Assembly: GCA_022560365.1 (NCBI GenBank)
Contig: JADFTG010000002.1
Span: 1 to 16,836, forward strand
Direction of reading: 5' to 3'
DNA length: 16,836 nt
Source: Chloroflexota bacterium
GTDB taxonomy: Bacteria; Chloroflexota; Dehalococcoidia; SM23-28-2; RBG-16-64-32
Both the position numbers and the translations under genes were made by a program. Under the pieces are notes generated by a model, which was not told the DNA's origin, made no database searches, and was given only the letters and a program-made list of their open reading frames with translations. Shown piece after piece: positions 1 through 7,593 of this stretch (its first letter is position 1; each line of letters begins with the position of its first letter).

Positions 1-650
1 CCATGCGGCTGCTCGACTGCAAAGACGAGCGCTGCCAGCCGATCATCGCTGGCGCGCCGGCCATCGGCGACCACCTCTGCGACGCCTGCGACGCCCACTT
101 CGGCACGCTGCGTGGCTACCTGGACTCGTTGGGCATCGATTACCAGCTGGCGCCGCGCCTGGTGCGCGGCCTGGACTACTACACTCGCACGGTCTTCGAG
201 TTCCAGCCCCGGGACGAGGGCTCGCAGTCGGCGGTGGGAGGCGGCGGCCGCTACGACGGGCTAATCGAGCTGCTGGGCGGCCGGCCAACGCCGGGCATCG
301 GCTTCGGCAGCGGCATCGAGCGGATCATCCTCAACATGAAGCGCCAGGACGTGCCTCTGCCCAGCGCCTCACAGCTGAACGTGTTCGTCGTCTGCGCTTC
401 CGCGGCGGCGCGTGTTTCCGCGTTCAAGTTAGCCTCCGGCCTGCGCCGTGCTGGGCTTTCAGCCATCGTCGGAGACAGCGGCCGGTCGATGAAGGCACAG
501 ATGCGCCACGCAAGCTCCCTTGATGCCGCCTTCGCCGCGATCATCGGCGACCGCGAACTCGAATCCGCTAGCGTCACGCTCAAGCGACTGGCCGACGGCT
601 CCCAGGAGACGGTGCCGATCGGCGACATCGTAGCTCGCGTGCAGGCGTAA
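1..650 (+). CDS. hisS: Histidine--tRNA ligase, C-terminal part (5' end outside window)
   Basis: Charges tRNA-His with histidine in the cytoplasm. The frame is open to the left edge, so the N-terminal half of this usually ~420-residue class II synthetase is missing; the ATG at 3 is an internal Met. Visible landmarks in order are the histidine-binding segment RGLDYYTRTVFEF, the glycine-rich AVGGGGRYDGL, and motif 3, GIGFGSGIERI, with its ATP-binding Arg. The last ~95 residues look like the alpha/beta anticodon-binding domain (LNVFVVCAS start, later LRRAGLSAIV and MKAQMRHASSLDAAFAAIIG). The TAA stop lies 3 nt from the stop of the convergent DinB gene. Family assignment is secure; only completeness cannot be judged. 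Confidence 0.96.
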   Translation, partial: MRLLDCKDERCQPIIAGAPAIGDHLCDACDAHFGTLRGYLDSLGIDYQLAPRLVRGLDYYTRTVFEFQPRDEGSQSAVGGGGRYDGLIELLGGRPTPGIGFGSGIERIILNMKRQDVPLPSASQLNVFVVCASAAARVSAFKLASGLRRAGLSAIVGDSGRSMKAQMRHASSLDAAFAAIIGDRELESASVTLKRLADGSQETVPIGDIVARVQA

Positions 651-653
651 CCG

Positions 654-1145
654 CTAAAGCGGCCGGATTATCAAGCCCTCGAGGCTAATCCCGAGCTGGC
701 CCAGGTAGTCGAGGACGGTGCCGCGGTGGTGCAGATCGTGCGCCAGCACGAGGTAAGCGACGTAGTGCCCGTCGTACGTCTCGGGCTCGAGCTGGTACTC
801 CCCCAGGGCAGGCGGCTCGTACTCAGCGTCGAGCCGCTTTCCATCCGAGAGGAACTCCGCGACGATCTCCCACGAGTGCCGCAGCTGCCCCTTGATGCCG
901 TCCTTCGTTTGCGTGCCGGCGACGGCGGCAGAAAGCTCCGCGCCTTCGTCGCGGCCGTCCATGATCGGCCCGTGGCAGCGGGCGAGGATCAGGTGCTGAA
1001 GAATCCTCTGGAAATCCCACTCGCCTTCGCGGGGCGACCACTCAAGCTTCTCGTCCGGTATCAGATCGACGAGGTCGATCAGGTGATCGTTCATCGTCGC
1101 CCAGTGCCGGGCAATATCCAGCCGCGCGTAGCCCCTCTCAGTCAT
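654..1145 (-). CDS. DinB-family putative metal-dependent enzyme
   Basis: A 163-residue protein with the DinB/YfiT four-helix-bundle pattern. The likely metal triad is His51 (in ILQHLILARCHG) with His136 and His140 in the C-terminal LAHDLHHRGTVLDYL, the HxxxH helix typical of the family. Family members include thiol-dependent S-transferases (bacillithiol or mycothiol) and many of unknown role; the substrate here cannot be read from sequence. The ATG at 1145 is supported by a GGAGG-rich purine stretch about 10 nt upstream. The gene is convergent with hisS and divergent from prfA. Nothing suggests truncation. Confidence 0.85.
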   Translation of the reverse strand: MTERGYARLDIARHWATMNDHLIDLVDLIPDEKLEWSPREGEWDFQRILQHLILARCHGPIMDGRDEGAELSAAVAGTQTKDGIKGQLRHSWEIVAEFLSDGKRLDAEYEPPALGEYQLEPETYDGHYVAYLVLAHDLHHRGTVLDYLGQLGISLEGLIIRPL

Positions 1146-1176
1146 TTGTGCTCTCCCTCCGGCCTGCTTCAGACAG

Positions 1177-1205
1177 CCGTCACAGCCGCCCGCCGATGAT
1201 ATAAT
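1177..1205 (+). promoter_or_regulatory. Putative sigma-70-type promoter of prfA
   Basis: A perfect TATAAT (1200-1205) stands out in GC-rich DNA. Seventeen bases upstream is a poor -35 (CCGTCA, 3 of 6 matches). A start near 1212 would leave a leader of roughly 44 nt before the preferred prfA ATG at 1256. The -10 is seen directly; promoter function is inferred. Confidence 0.45.
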
Positions 1206-1255
1206 TCGACTGACGGGCCCCAGACGGGGCCTTGTGTATGTCTGAGGTTAGCACG

Positions 1256-2335
1256 ATGTGGGACAAACTCGGTTCGATTCGCGCTCGGCACGAACAGCTC
1301 GCCGCCGAGATGGCCCGCCCGGAAGTCGTCAACGACTACGAGCGGGTGGAGGTGCTTGCCCGCGAGCACACGGCGCTGGGCAAGATCGTCCAGATCGCCG
1401 ATCAGTACCGCGAGGTCGCCGCAAACCTCTCGCAGGCCCGCGATATCGTCGCCGAAGGGGGCGACAAAGACTTCATCGCGCTGGCGCGCGAGGATATCGA
1501 AACGAACGAGAAGCGAGTTACCGAGCTCGAGCACGAACTCCGCGTGGCGCTGATCCCGAAGGATCCGTTCGACGAGAAGAGCGTCATCGTCGAGATACGC
1601 GGCGCCGCCGGAGGCGAGGAAGCGAAACTCTTCACCGGCGACCTCTTCCGCATGTACAGCCGCTACGCGGAGCGCCAGGGCTGGAAGACCGAAGTGCTCG
1701 AAGCCCACGGCAGCAACATCGGCGGCTTCAAGGAGATCGTCTTCGCGGTGCACGGCGCCGGTGCCTACAGCAGGCTGAAGTACGAGAGCGGCGTCCACCG
1801 CGTGCAGCGCGTCCCCGAAACCGAGACGCAGGGCCGCATCCACACCTCGACAGCCACCGTCGCCGTCCTCCCGGAAGCGGACGAAGTCGACATCGAGATC
1901 GACCCCAAGGACCTGCGCCTCGACACGTTTAACGCCGGCGGTGCGGGCGGCCAGAACGTCCAGAAGAACGACAACGCCGTGCGCATCACGCACCTGCCCA
2001 CCGGCATCGTCGCTACCTGCCAGGACGAGCGATCCCAGCTCAAGAACCGGACGAAGGCGATGTCCGTGCTACGCGCCCGTCTGCTCGACATCAAACAGCG
2101 TGAGCAGCGCGCGGAGATCGAGTCGACACGACGTATGCAGGTCGGCTCCGGCGACCGCGCGGAGAAGATCCGCACGTACAACTTCCCGCAGGACCGGATG
2201 ACGGACCACCGCGTCGGCTTCACCAGGCACAACCTGCCGGGACTCCTCGACGGCGAGCTGGACGATGTCATCGAAACACTCCAGCAGCACGAGCAGGAAC
2301 AGTTGCTAGAGGCGTCCGCTATAGGCAAAGCGTGA
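1256..2335 (+). CDS. prfA: Peptide chain release factor 1
   Basis: Recognises UAA and UAG stop codons and triggers peptide release on the ribosome. The stop-codon-reading PxT tripeptide is present as P187-E-T189 inside HRVQRVPETETQGRIHTS; RF2 would have SPF, so this is RF1. The peptidyl hydrolysis motif GGQ is at 231-233 in NAGGAGGQNVQK. At 359 residues it has full family length. The frame is open further upstream (TTG 1232, ATG 1238), but ATG 1256 has GAGG eight bases before it and gives the usual N-terminus (MWDKLGSIRARHEQL), so I chose it. Its TGA overlaps the GTG start of prmC (GTGA), implying translational coupling to the enzyme that methylates Gln233. Confidence 0.96.
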   Translation: MWDKLGSIRARHEQLAAEMARPEVVNDYERVEVLAREHTALGKIVQIADQYREVAANLSQARDIVAEGGDKDFIALAREDIETNEKRVTELEHELRVALIPKDPFDEKSVIVEIRGAAGGEEAKLFTGDLFRMYSRYAERQGWKTEVLEAHGSNIGGFKEIVFAVHGAGAYSRLKYESGVHRVQRVPETETQGRIHTSTATVAVLPEADEVDIEIDPKDLRLDTFNAGGAGGQNVQKNDNAVRITHLPTGIVATCQDERSQLKNRTKAMSVLRARLLDIKQREQRAEIESTRRMQVGSGDRAEKIRTYNFPQDRMTDHRVGFTRHNLPGLLDGELDDVIETLQQHEQEQLLEASAIGKA

Positions 2336-3183
2336 TCATCTCAGAGGCGCTGCGTCAGGGAACGCGCCTCATTCAGAGTACCGGCAGCGACGAAGCACGC
2401 CTGGAGGCAGAACTGCTGCTCATGCACGCCCTCAAAGCAGACCGCGTTCACCTTTACGAGCGCCTGCAGGACGAACTGCCCGTTCGCGCCGGCGATTACT
2501 ACCGGCGCCTCCTCGACCGGCGGCTGGCGCACGAACCGACGCCCTACATCGTCGGCCACAAGGAGTTCTTCGGGATGGAGTTCGAGGTCACCCGCTCCGC
2601 CCTGATCCCGCGACCGGAGACCGAGACGCTCATCGAGCTGGCCATCGACTTCGCGCGCGACCGCTATGCGAACAACCGCTTCACGATCGCGGATGTCGGG
2701 GTGGGCTCAGGCGTGATCGCCGTCGCGCTCGCGTACGAGCTGCCGAACGCGCGCGTCATCGCAACGGACGTCTCGAAGCGCGCCCTGGCGCTAGCCCGCC
2801 GCAACGCCGAGCGGCACGGCGTGGCGGCCCGCATTGAGTTCGTTGAGGGCGACACTCTGCCCCCGATTGAGGGACGAGTCGAGATCATCGCCGCCAACCT
2901 GCCCTACGTGACGACAGACGACTGGCTGGCCACGCCGCCGGAGATCCGCGAACGGGAGCCCCGTAGGGCCCTGGACGGCGGCGGCGACGGACTTCGTTAC
3001 ATCCGGAGGCTCTTCAAGCAAGCGCCCCAGAAGCTGGCCTGGAACGGCGCACTCTTCGCGGAGATCGGCGACCGCCAGGGCATAGCCGCGCAATCGCTCG
3101 CTAAGGAGGCGTTCCTCGCAGCCGAAGTAGAGGTCCGGCCAGACCTCGCCGGACGCGACCGCGTGCTCTGCGTCTACGCGTGA
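2332..3183 (+). CDS. prmC: Release factor glutamine N5-methyltransferase (PrmC/HemK)
   Basis: Methylates the GGQ glutamine of RF1 and RF2 with S-adenosylmethionine. The N-terminal ~80 residues form the helical release-factor-binding region (LEAELLLMHAL, then PYIVGHKEFFGMEFEVTRSALIPRPETE, a PrmC hallmark). The Rossmann SAM site is D121-V-G-V-G-S-G. The catalytic tetrapeptide reads N189-L-P-Y192 instead of the textbook NPPY; NLPY still keeps the Asn and the Pro-Tyr that bind the glutamine side chain. GTG 2332 overlaps the prfA stop by 4 bp, the usual order for this pair. At 283 residues it is full length. Only weak ribosome-binding sequence is visible, as expected with coupling. Confidence 0.95.
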   Translation: MIISEALRQGTRLIQSTGSDEARLEAELLLMHALKADRVHLYERLQDELPVRAGDYYRRLLDRRLAHEPTPYIVGHKEFFGMEFEVTRSALIPRPETETLIELAIDFARDRYANNRFTIADVGVGSGVIAVALAYELPNARVIATDVSKRALALARRNAERHGVAARIEFVEGDTLPPIEGRVEIIAANLPYVTTDDWLATPPEIREREPRRALDGGGDGLRYIRRLFKQAPQKLAWNGALFAEIGDRQGIAAQSLAKEAFLAAEVEVRPDLAGRDRVLCVYA

Positions 3184-3192
3184 ACCGGGCCG

Positions 3193-4158
3193 TTAGCCGG
3201 CAACAGGCGTCGTCTGCTCTTGCTCGGCGGAACCGCGGCCGCCCCGCAGGAAGAGCACGTCGCGGAGGCTGATACGTAACGCGAGCGCCGCCAGCGGGCC
3301 AGTCACAAGGTACGGCACCGCGAGGATCGCGTGGGCAAAGATGGCGAACGCGACCGCCTGCGACCTGTCGACATCGAACGCCACGAGCAGGCTCGTCACC
3401 GCCACTTCGTAGACGCCGAGTCCCGCCTGCGTGATCGGCACTGAAACGGCGACCGTCGCGGCCACGACCAGGAGCAGGTAGACCGCCGGGCTCAGGTCGA
3501 GCCCGATCGATTGGCCCGCCGCCCAGTACATCGTCGCCTCGCAGCCCCACGCCGCAAGCGAGCAGGCGGAGACGATGACCAGCGATCGCTTGCTGCGGAA
3601 CGCCTTCAGGCCGCTGCTGAAGGAGCGTACTTGCCCCACGACCCGAATACGCAGGCGTCCCTCTGGCTGCGTCGCCAGCGGGCCCTCGTCCATCTTTGAC
3701 GACAGCCAGCGCGCGCCGGCGACACCCACCACGAGGAGCGCAACGTATACGGCCGCCAGCGGCCAGAGGTAGCGCGCCTCCGGAAACGCCAGCAGACCGA
3801 TCACGAGGAACGCGCTGAACGCCACGGTGTCCATCAACTTCTCGGAGAAGACGGTGGCGACGACCTGCGCCAGCTCAAGACCGGTGCGGCGGCGCAGCAC
3901 CTGCAAGCGCACGAACTCGCCCGCCCGGAACGGCAGCGCCAGATTGCAGGCGACGCCGAGGATCGCCACGCCCCAGAGGAAGCGCACGCCGACCGCCTTC
4001 ATCGGCAGGAAGAACTGGCGCCAGCGGATCGCCCGGAAGTAATCCGACACCAGGTTGGCGGCGACCGCCAGCGGCAGCCACCAGAGCGTCGCGCTGGAAA
4101 GCTCGTCCCGCACTGAGGCGACATCAACGCGCCAGAGGAGGAGGCCCAGGAGCGCCAC
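3193..4158 (-). CDS. UPF0104/LPG-synthase-like membrane protein (flippase-like)
   Basis: A polytopic membrane protein of the family that includes the flippase half of MprF and UPF0104 proteins. Recognisable are NLALPFRAGEFVRLQVLRRR (the conserved P-x-R-x-GE segment after the third helix), a central cytoplasmic loop rich in Arg and Ser, and the late PITQAGLGVYEVA motif. Such proteins are linked to lipid or glycolipid handling; no substrate can be assigned. Coordinates use the first standard start (GTG 4158), but this cuts the first membrane helix and has no ribosome-binding site. The frame stays coding-like to 4251, where CTG has GGAG six bases upstream, so the true protein is probably about 352 residues. 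It is convergent with prmC (9 nt gap). Confidence 0.85.
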   Translation of the reverse strand: MALLGLLLWRVDVASVRDELSSATLWWLPLAVAANLVSDYFRAIRWRQFFLPMKAVGVRFLWGVAILGVACNLALPFRAGEFVRLQVLRRRTGLELAQVVATVFSEKLMDTVAFSAFLVIGLLAFPEARYLWPLAAVYVALLVVGVAGARWLSSKMDEGPLATQPEGRLRIRVVGQVRSFSSGLKAFRSKRSLVIVSACSLAAWGCEATMYWAAGQSIGLDLSPAVYLLLVVAATVAVSVPITQAGLGVYEVAVTSLLVAFDVDRSQAVAFAIFAHAILAVPYLVTGPLAALALRISLRDVLFLRGGRGSAEQEQTTPVAG

Positions 4159-4251
4159 CGCGATCGCTAACTGAGCGACGTAGCGCGCATACGGAACCGA
4201 CCGCCGAAGCCAGCCGGCGGTCGACGCTCTTGCGCTAGTCTCGTACTCCAG
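4159..4251 (-). other. Likely N-terminal extension of the flippase-like gene with a CTG start
   Basis: In frame with the gene at 3193-4158, these 31 codons contain no ATG, GTG or TTG but complete a basic-then-hydrophobic N-terminus (WLRRSVPYARYVAQLAIA leading into VALLGLLLWRV). The CTG at 4251-4249 is preceded by GGAG (4261-4258) with a 6-nt spacer, and the upstream in-frame stop TAA is at 4257-4255. CTG initiation is inferred. Confidence 0.4.
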
Positions 4252-4254
4252 TGG

Positions 4255-4530
4255 TTACTCCGGTAGCGACGCGTTCACTGCTGACAGCTTACCTGCCATC
4301 AGTTTTAGAAGCTCCGTCTCGGCGATATCGTCAAGCTGCCCGAAAGCGCCCGTAGAGAAGCGCGCCCGCGACTCTTCCCTCCCGGTCGACGATAGCGTGC
4401 AGGTTGTACTGCTGGCTCGTGAGGACGAGGCTCACGTTCACATGCATCCGGTAGCCGCGGCTGGATCGGGCCCATGTCGGTACCGCTACACGCGGCGAGG
4501 ACGAGAGGAGATCGCACTCGTCGGTTTATC
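4255..4530 (-). pseudogene. Possible decayed small gene in shifted frames
   Basis: This gene-free stretch upstream of the flippase-like gene has coding-like codons on the minus strand, but in three frames in succession. First comes a lipobox-like piece (RSPLVLAACSG near 4515-4480). Next is a clean frame ending at the TGA at 4333-4331 (RGYRMHVNVSLVLTSQQYN, then LHAIVDREGRVAGALLYGRF). Last, from about 4350 to the TAA at 4257-4255, is another frame (GQLDDIAETELLKLMAGKLS). Two frameshifts would join these into a short lipoprotein-like product. No family is recognised. It could be a pseudogene, assembly errors in a real gene, or chance. Confidence 0.3.
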
Positions 4531-4574
4531 GCAGGCCGCTGCACCCCGAGAAACGCAGCGCCGGCCCACCGCGA

Positions 4575-4580
4575 TATACT
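4575..4580 (+). promoter_or_regulatory. Putative -10 element upstream of the MBL-fold hydrolase
   Basis: TATACT (5 of 6 to consensus) lies 30 nt before the ATG at 4611, placing a transcription start near 4587 and the GGAGGG ribosome-binding site (4598-4603) within the leader. No convincing -35 is seen. Confidence 0.3.
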
Positions 4581-4610
4581 TGCGCCATTCCAACAGCGGA
4601 GGGTGCCCCA

Positions 4611-5882
4611 ATGACACAGCAGTCCCAGAACCAGCAGATCGACATCGGGTCCGCGCGGGACCTGCCACCAGAACAGGCAGCGTTCTTCTACATCGGCCCA
4701 TCGAATCAGGTCGCTGAGGGAGCGGTGTTCCTCTCCTCGTTTGCCAACGTCACAGCGTTTACCGGCGACGACGGCGTGCTGCTCATCGACACCTCACAGG
4801 AGCGATTCACCGGACGCATGCTGCAGGATCTCCGAGACAACTACTCGAAGGCGCCGGTCGAGGCCGTCGTCTACACGCACGGCCACGTTGACCACGTAAC
4901 GGGCGCTGACGCGATCATCGCCGCGGCCGCCGAGCGCGGTGACCGGCGGCCGCGCATCATCGGCCACCGCGACGTCGCGCCGCGCTTCGACCGCTACCGG
5001 CTAACAGCCGCGCACAACGACCACATCAACACGATCCAGTTCAACCTGCCGCCGGAAGCGAAGCCGTTCACCAACGCCGCGCTAACCTACCCCGACGTCA
5101 CCTATGACCAGGGCATGGAGACGCGCATCGCTGGCATGACGTTCGAGTTCCACCACGCCCGCGGCGAGACGGACGACGAGACGTGGGTCTGGTGTCCGGA
5201 CAACCGCGTCCTCTGCACGGGCGACACCTTCGTCTGGTGCTCGCCCAACGCCGGCAACCCATACAAGGTCCAGCGCTACGCCAGGGACTGGGCCGATGCG
5301 CTCGAGAAGATGGCCGCCAAGAAGCCGCTGCACCTCCTGCCCGGACACGGCCCCGCGATCTCCGACGAGGGGACGATCGAAGAGGCGCTCCTTTCGACGG
5401 CACACCTGTTACGCTCCGTCCACGACCAGGTCGTCGCCGGCATGAACGACGGCAAATGGCTGGAGGACATCATCCGCGACATGGACTGGCCGGCGACGGA
5501 CAAACCCTGGCTGCAGCCGATCTACGACCACCCCGAGTTTGTCGCCCGCAACGTCTATCGGCTGTACGGAGGCTGGTGGAACGGCGACGCGGCCGACATG
5601 CTCCCGGCGCACAGCGACGATGTCGCCGCCGTGCTCGTAAGCGCTACGGGCGCAGCGCCGATCCTCGACCGGGCGCGCAAGGCGCGCGACAATGGCGACC
5701 TGCAGATCGCCTGCCACCTCGTCGACTTCGTGCGCAAAGGCGAGCCCGACAACAAGGAGGCGTGGGAACTCTGGCGAGACCTGTTCGCGGCGCGCACCAC
5801 CGAAGAACGGTCGCTGATGGCGCGGGGCGCGTTCAAAGCCGCCGTGCGCGAGGCAGAGGCCCGGCTGCAGGAGCTATCATGA
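4611..5882 (+). CDS. MBL-fold hydrolase with alkyl-sulfatase dimerisation domain
   Basis: A metallo-beta-lactamase-fold enzyme. The zinc motif is H90-G-H92-V-D94-H95 (THGHVDH), with later ligand candidates in HHARGETDDE, CTGD and LLPGHG. After the catalytic fold, residues ~290-420 match the alkyl-sulfatase dimerisation region (NVYRLYGGWWNGDAADMLPA is very typical). SdsA1-type alkyl sulfatases are about 650 residues and end in a sterol-carrier-like substrate domain; this 423-residue protein stops before it. Likely role: hydrolysis of an alkyl sulfate or related ester. No signal peptide is visible, so it is probably cytoplasmic. GGAGGG seven bases upstream fixes the start. Sulfatase activity is inferred and could be another hydrolysis. 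Confidence 0.87.
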   Translation: MTQQSQNQQIDIGSARDLPPEQAAFFYIGPSNQVAEGAVFLSSFANVTAFTGDDGVLLIDTSQERFTGRMLQDLRDNYSKAPVEAVVYTHGHVDHVTGADAIIAAAAERGDRRPRIIGHRDVAPRFDRYRLTAAHNDHINTIQFNLPPEAKPFTNAALTYPDVTYDQGMETRIAGMTFEFHHARGETDDETWVWCPDNRVLCTGDTFVWCSPNAGNPYKVQRYARDWADALEKMAAKKPLHLLPGHGPAISDEGTIEEALLSTAHLLRSVHDQVVAGMNDGKWLEDIIRDMDWPATDKPWLQPIYDHPEFVARNVYRLYGGWWNGDAADMLPAHSDDVAAVLVSATGAAPILDRARKARDNGDLQIACHLVDFVRKGEPDNKEAWELWRDLFAARTTEERSLMARGAFKAAVREAEARLQELS

Positions 5883-6053
5883 GAGTGATGACCCGCGACG
5901 GCTGGCTGCCCAGGGAGGCAACGGGAAGCCAGGCAGCGCGTCTCTCATTTAGGGCTGTGATTTGGGAAATTGGCATCGGAATACGCCTGATGACGGTTGT
6001 AACAACGCACGCGAGATATTAACCTTTCCACAATAGTGGCACAGGAACCATAG

Positions 6054-7589
6054 ATGGTATCAATCAAACAATCGGCCTACGCTATCGAAGCCGCGGCGAT
6101 CCTCGACAACCCGTCGCACAAGGATCTCCGCAAACTCACCGCGCAGATGGAGAACGCCCATCACACGGTGCTCGGCAACCTCGATGTCTCTACCCGCGTC
6201 GACTCCCGCTCTGCTGCCTCCACCTACATCGTCACCGATCATCCTGAGGCCTTCCGCGGCGTACAGACGATGTCGCGCGCCGAGTACGAACGAATCGCGA
6301 ACCTTCAGAACGAGTACATTCGCGGTCAGGAGATGATCGTCATCGACGGCTACATCTCCAACGCGCCGAAGGTCCAGACCGCCGCCCGGCTGATCATCGA
6401 GCGCCGCAACGCCAACATCGCTGGCATGCAGAAGTTCCTCTACTTCCAGCGCAAGAGCGGCGAGCCGGAGGTCACCGTCATCGACACTCCGAACCTGGTC
6501 GCCGAGGGATACCCGGACGACCGCTGCATCGCCGTCGATCTCGACAACGGCGTCACCCGCGTCATCAACTCCGACTACTTCGGCGAGTCGAAGAAGGGCG
6601 GCCTGAGGATGTGGAACAAGATCGTCTACGACCTGGGCGGCCTGGCGATGCACGCCGGCTGCAAAGTCGTGCAAACGGCCAACGGCCTGAAGACGATCGC
6701 CATCATCGGCCTCTCCGGCACCGGCAAGACGACCTCGACGTTCCGCCGCCAGGGCGAATCAAAGCCCGTCCAGGACGACTTCATCGCTCTCATGCCCGGC
6801 GGCGTCATCCACGGCTCCGAGAACGGCTGCTTCGCCAAGACATTCGCCCTCTCAGCAGAGCACGAGCCTGAGATCCACGCCGCGGTCACGAGCCCGATCT
6901 CGTACCTTGAGAACGTCTACATCGACGCCGACGGAAACCCGGATTTCTTCAACAAATCATACACGCAGAACGGCCGCGCCGTGTTCCCACTGAAGGCGCT
7001 GGGCCGCATTGAGGACGCCCGCAACATCCCGCCGGTGTCCGCGATCGTGATCCTGAACCGCGACCAGGGAATCGTTCCCGCGCTGGCCAGGCTCTCGCAG
7101 AAGCAGGCCGCCGCCTACTTCATGCTCGGTGAGACGACGGGGACGAGCGCCGGCGGCAAGAAGGAGGCCGGCAAGGCCCTGCGCATCCCCGGCACGAACC
7201 CGTTCTCGCCGATGTCGGACGAGAAGCAGGGCAACCGCTTCCACGAACTGCTCCAATCTCACCCGATCGACGTCTACCTGATGAACACCGGCTGGGTGGT
7301 CGAGCACGACGGCCCCGACTCGAAGAAGATCAAGGTCGCCGACTCCAGCATCTGCCTGACGGCGATCGCCGAGGGCAACGCCGAGTGGGAGCAGGACCCG
7401 GACTTCGGCTACGAAGTCCCGAAGAGCCTGCCCGGCCTCGACGAAGAGCTGTCCCACCCACGACTCGCCTTCAAGCGCCTCGGCCGCACGGAAGAGTACG
7501 AGCAGCGGGTACAACAGCGCAAGAAAGAGCGCCGCGAGTTCCTCGCGTCTTTCGTCGGCCTCGACCCGCAGATCGCCAACGGCATCTAG
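6054..7589 (+). CDS. pckA: ATP-type phosphoenolpyruvate carboxykinase, divergent
   Basis: Interconverts oxaloacetate plus ATP with phosphoenolpyruvate plus CO2 and ADP, linking the TCA cycle to gluconeogenesis. Family landmarks in order are the SRSAASTYIV segment, D174-YFGESKK181 with the metal/substrate lysine, H200 in LAMHAG, the kinase-1 loop G219-LSGTGKTT227, the acidic pair D241-D242, R308 in NGRAVFPL, and the adenine-site segment around FMLGETTGTSAGGKKEAG. At 511 residues it is slightly shorter than the ~540 of E. coli Pck. It departs from the usual kinase-2 text: DDEHGW is replaced by DDFIAL. The start is supported by AGGA seven bases upstream. The 171-nt leader region holds no clear promoter. 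Convergent with the dockerin gene (4 nt). Confidence 0.88.
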   Translation: MVSIKQSAYAIEAAAILDNPSHKDLRKLTAQMENAHHTVLGNLDVSTRVDSRSAASTYIVTDHPEAFRGVQTMSRAEYERIANLQNEYIRGQEMIVIDGYISNAPKVQTAARLIIERRNANIAGMQKFLYFQRKSGEPEVTVIDTPNLVAEGYPDDRCIAVDLDNGVTRVINSDYFGESKKGGLRMWNKIVYDLGGLAMHAGCKVVQTANGLKTIAIIGLSGTGKTTSTFRRQGESKPVQDDFIALMPGGVIHGSENGCFAKTFALSAEHEPEIHAAVTSPISYLENVYIDADGNPDFFNKSYTQNGRAVFPLKALGRIEDARNIPPVSAIVILNRDQGIVPALARLSQKQAAAYFMLGETTGTSAGGKKEAGKALRIPGTNPFSPMSDEKQGNRFHELLQSHPIDVYLMNTGWVVEHDGPDSKKIKVADSSICLTAIAEGNAEWEQDPDFGYEVPKSLPGLDEELSHPRLAFKRLGRTEEYEQRVQQRKKERREFLASFVGLDPQIANGI

Positions 7590-7593
7590 ACGC

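Noticed and set aside
1169..1993. 274-codon minus-strand frame opposite prfA
   Set aside because: It is the antisense of conserved RF1 sequence, including the GGQ region, with no protein-like features of its own.
5905..5937. GCTGCC/GGCAGC inverted repeat after the MBL-fold gene as an intrinsic terminator
   Set aside because: The stem is only 6 bp with a 21-nt loop and there is no T-run.
5183..6022. Open frame overlapping the MBL-fold gene and running into the gap before pckA
   Set aside because: Its first two thirds are an Arg-rich out-of-frame reading of the hydrolase, and the part in the gap (5883-6022) has no start, ribosome-binding site or recognisable domain.
5883..6053. Riboswitch or promoter in the pckA leader
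   Set aside because: No B12, SAM or other riboswitch box could be recognised, and the TTG- and TATT-like blocks are too close together for a promoter.
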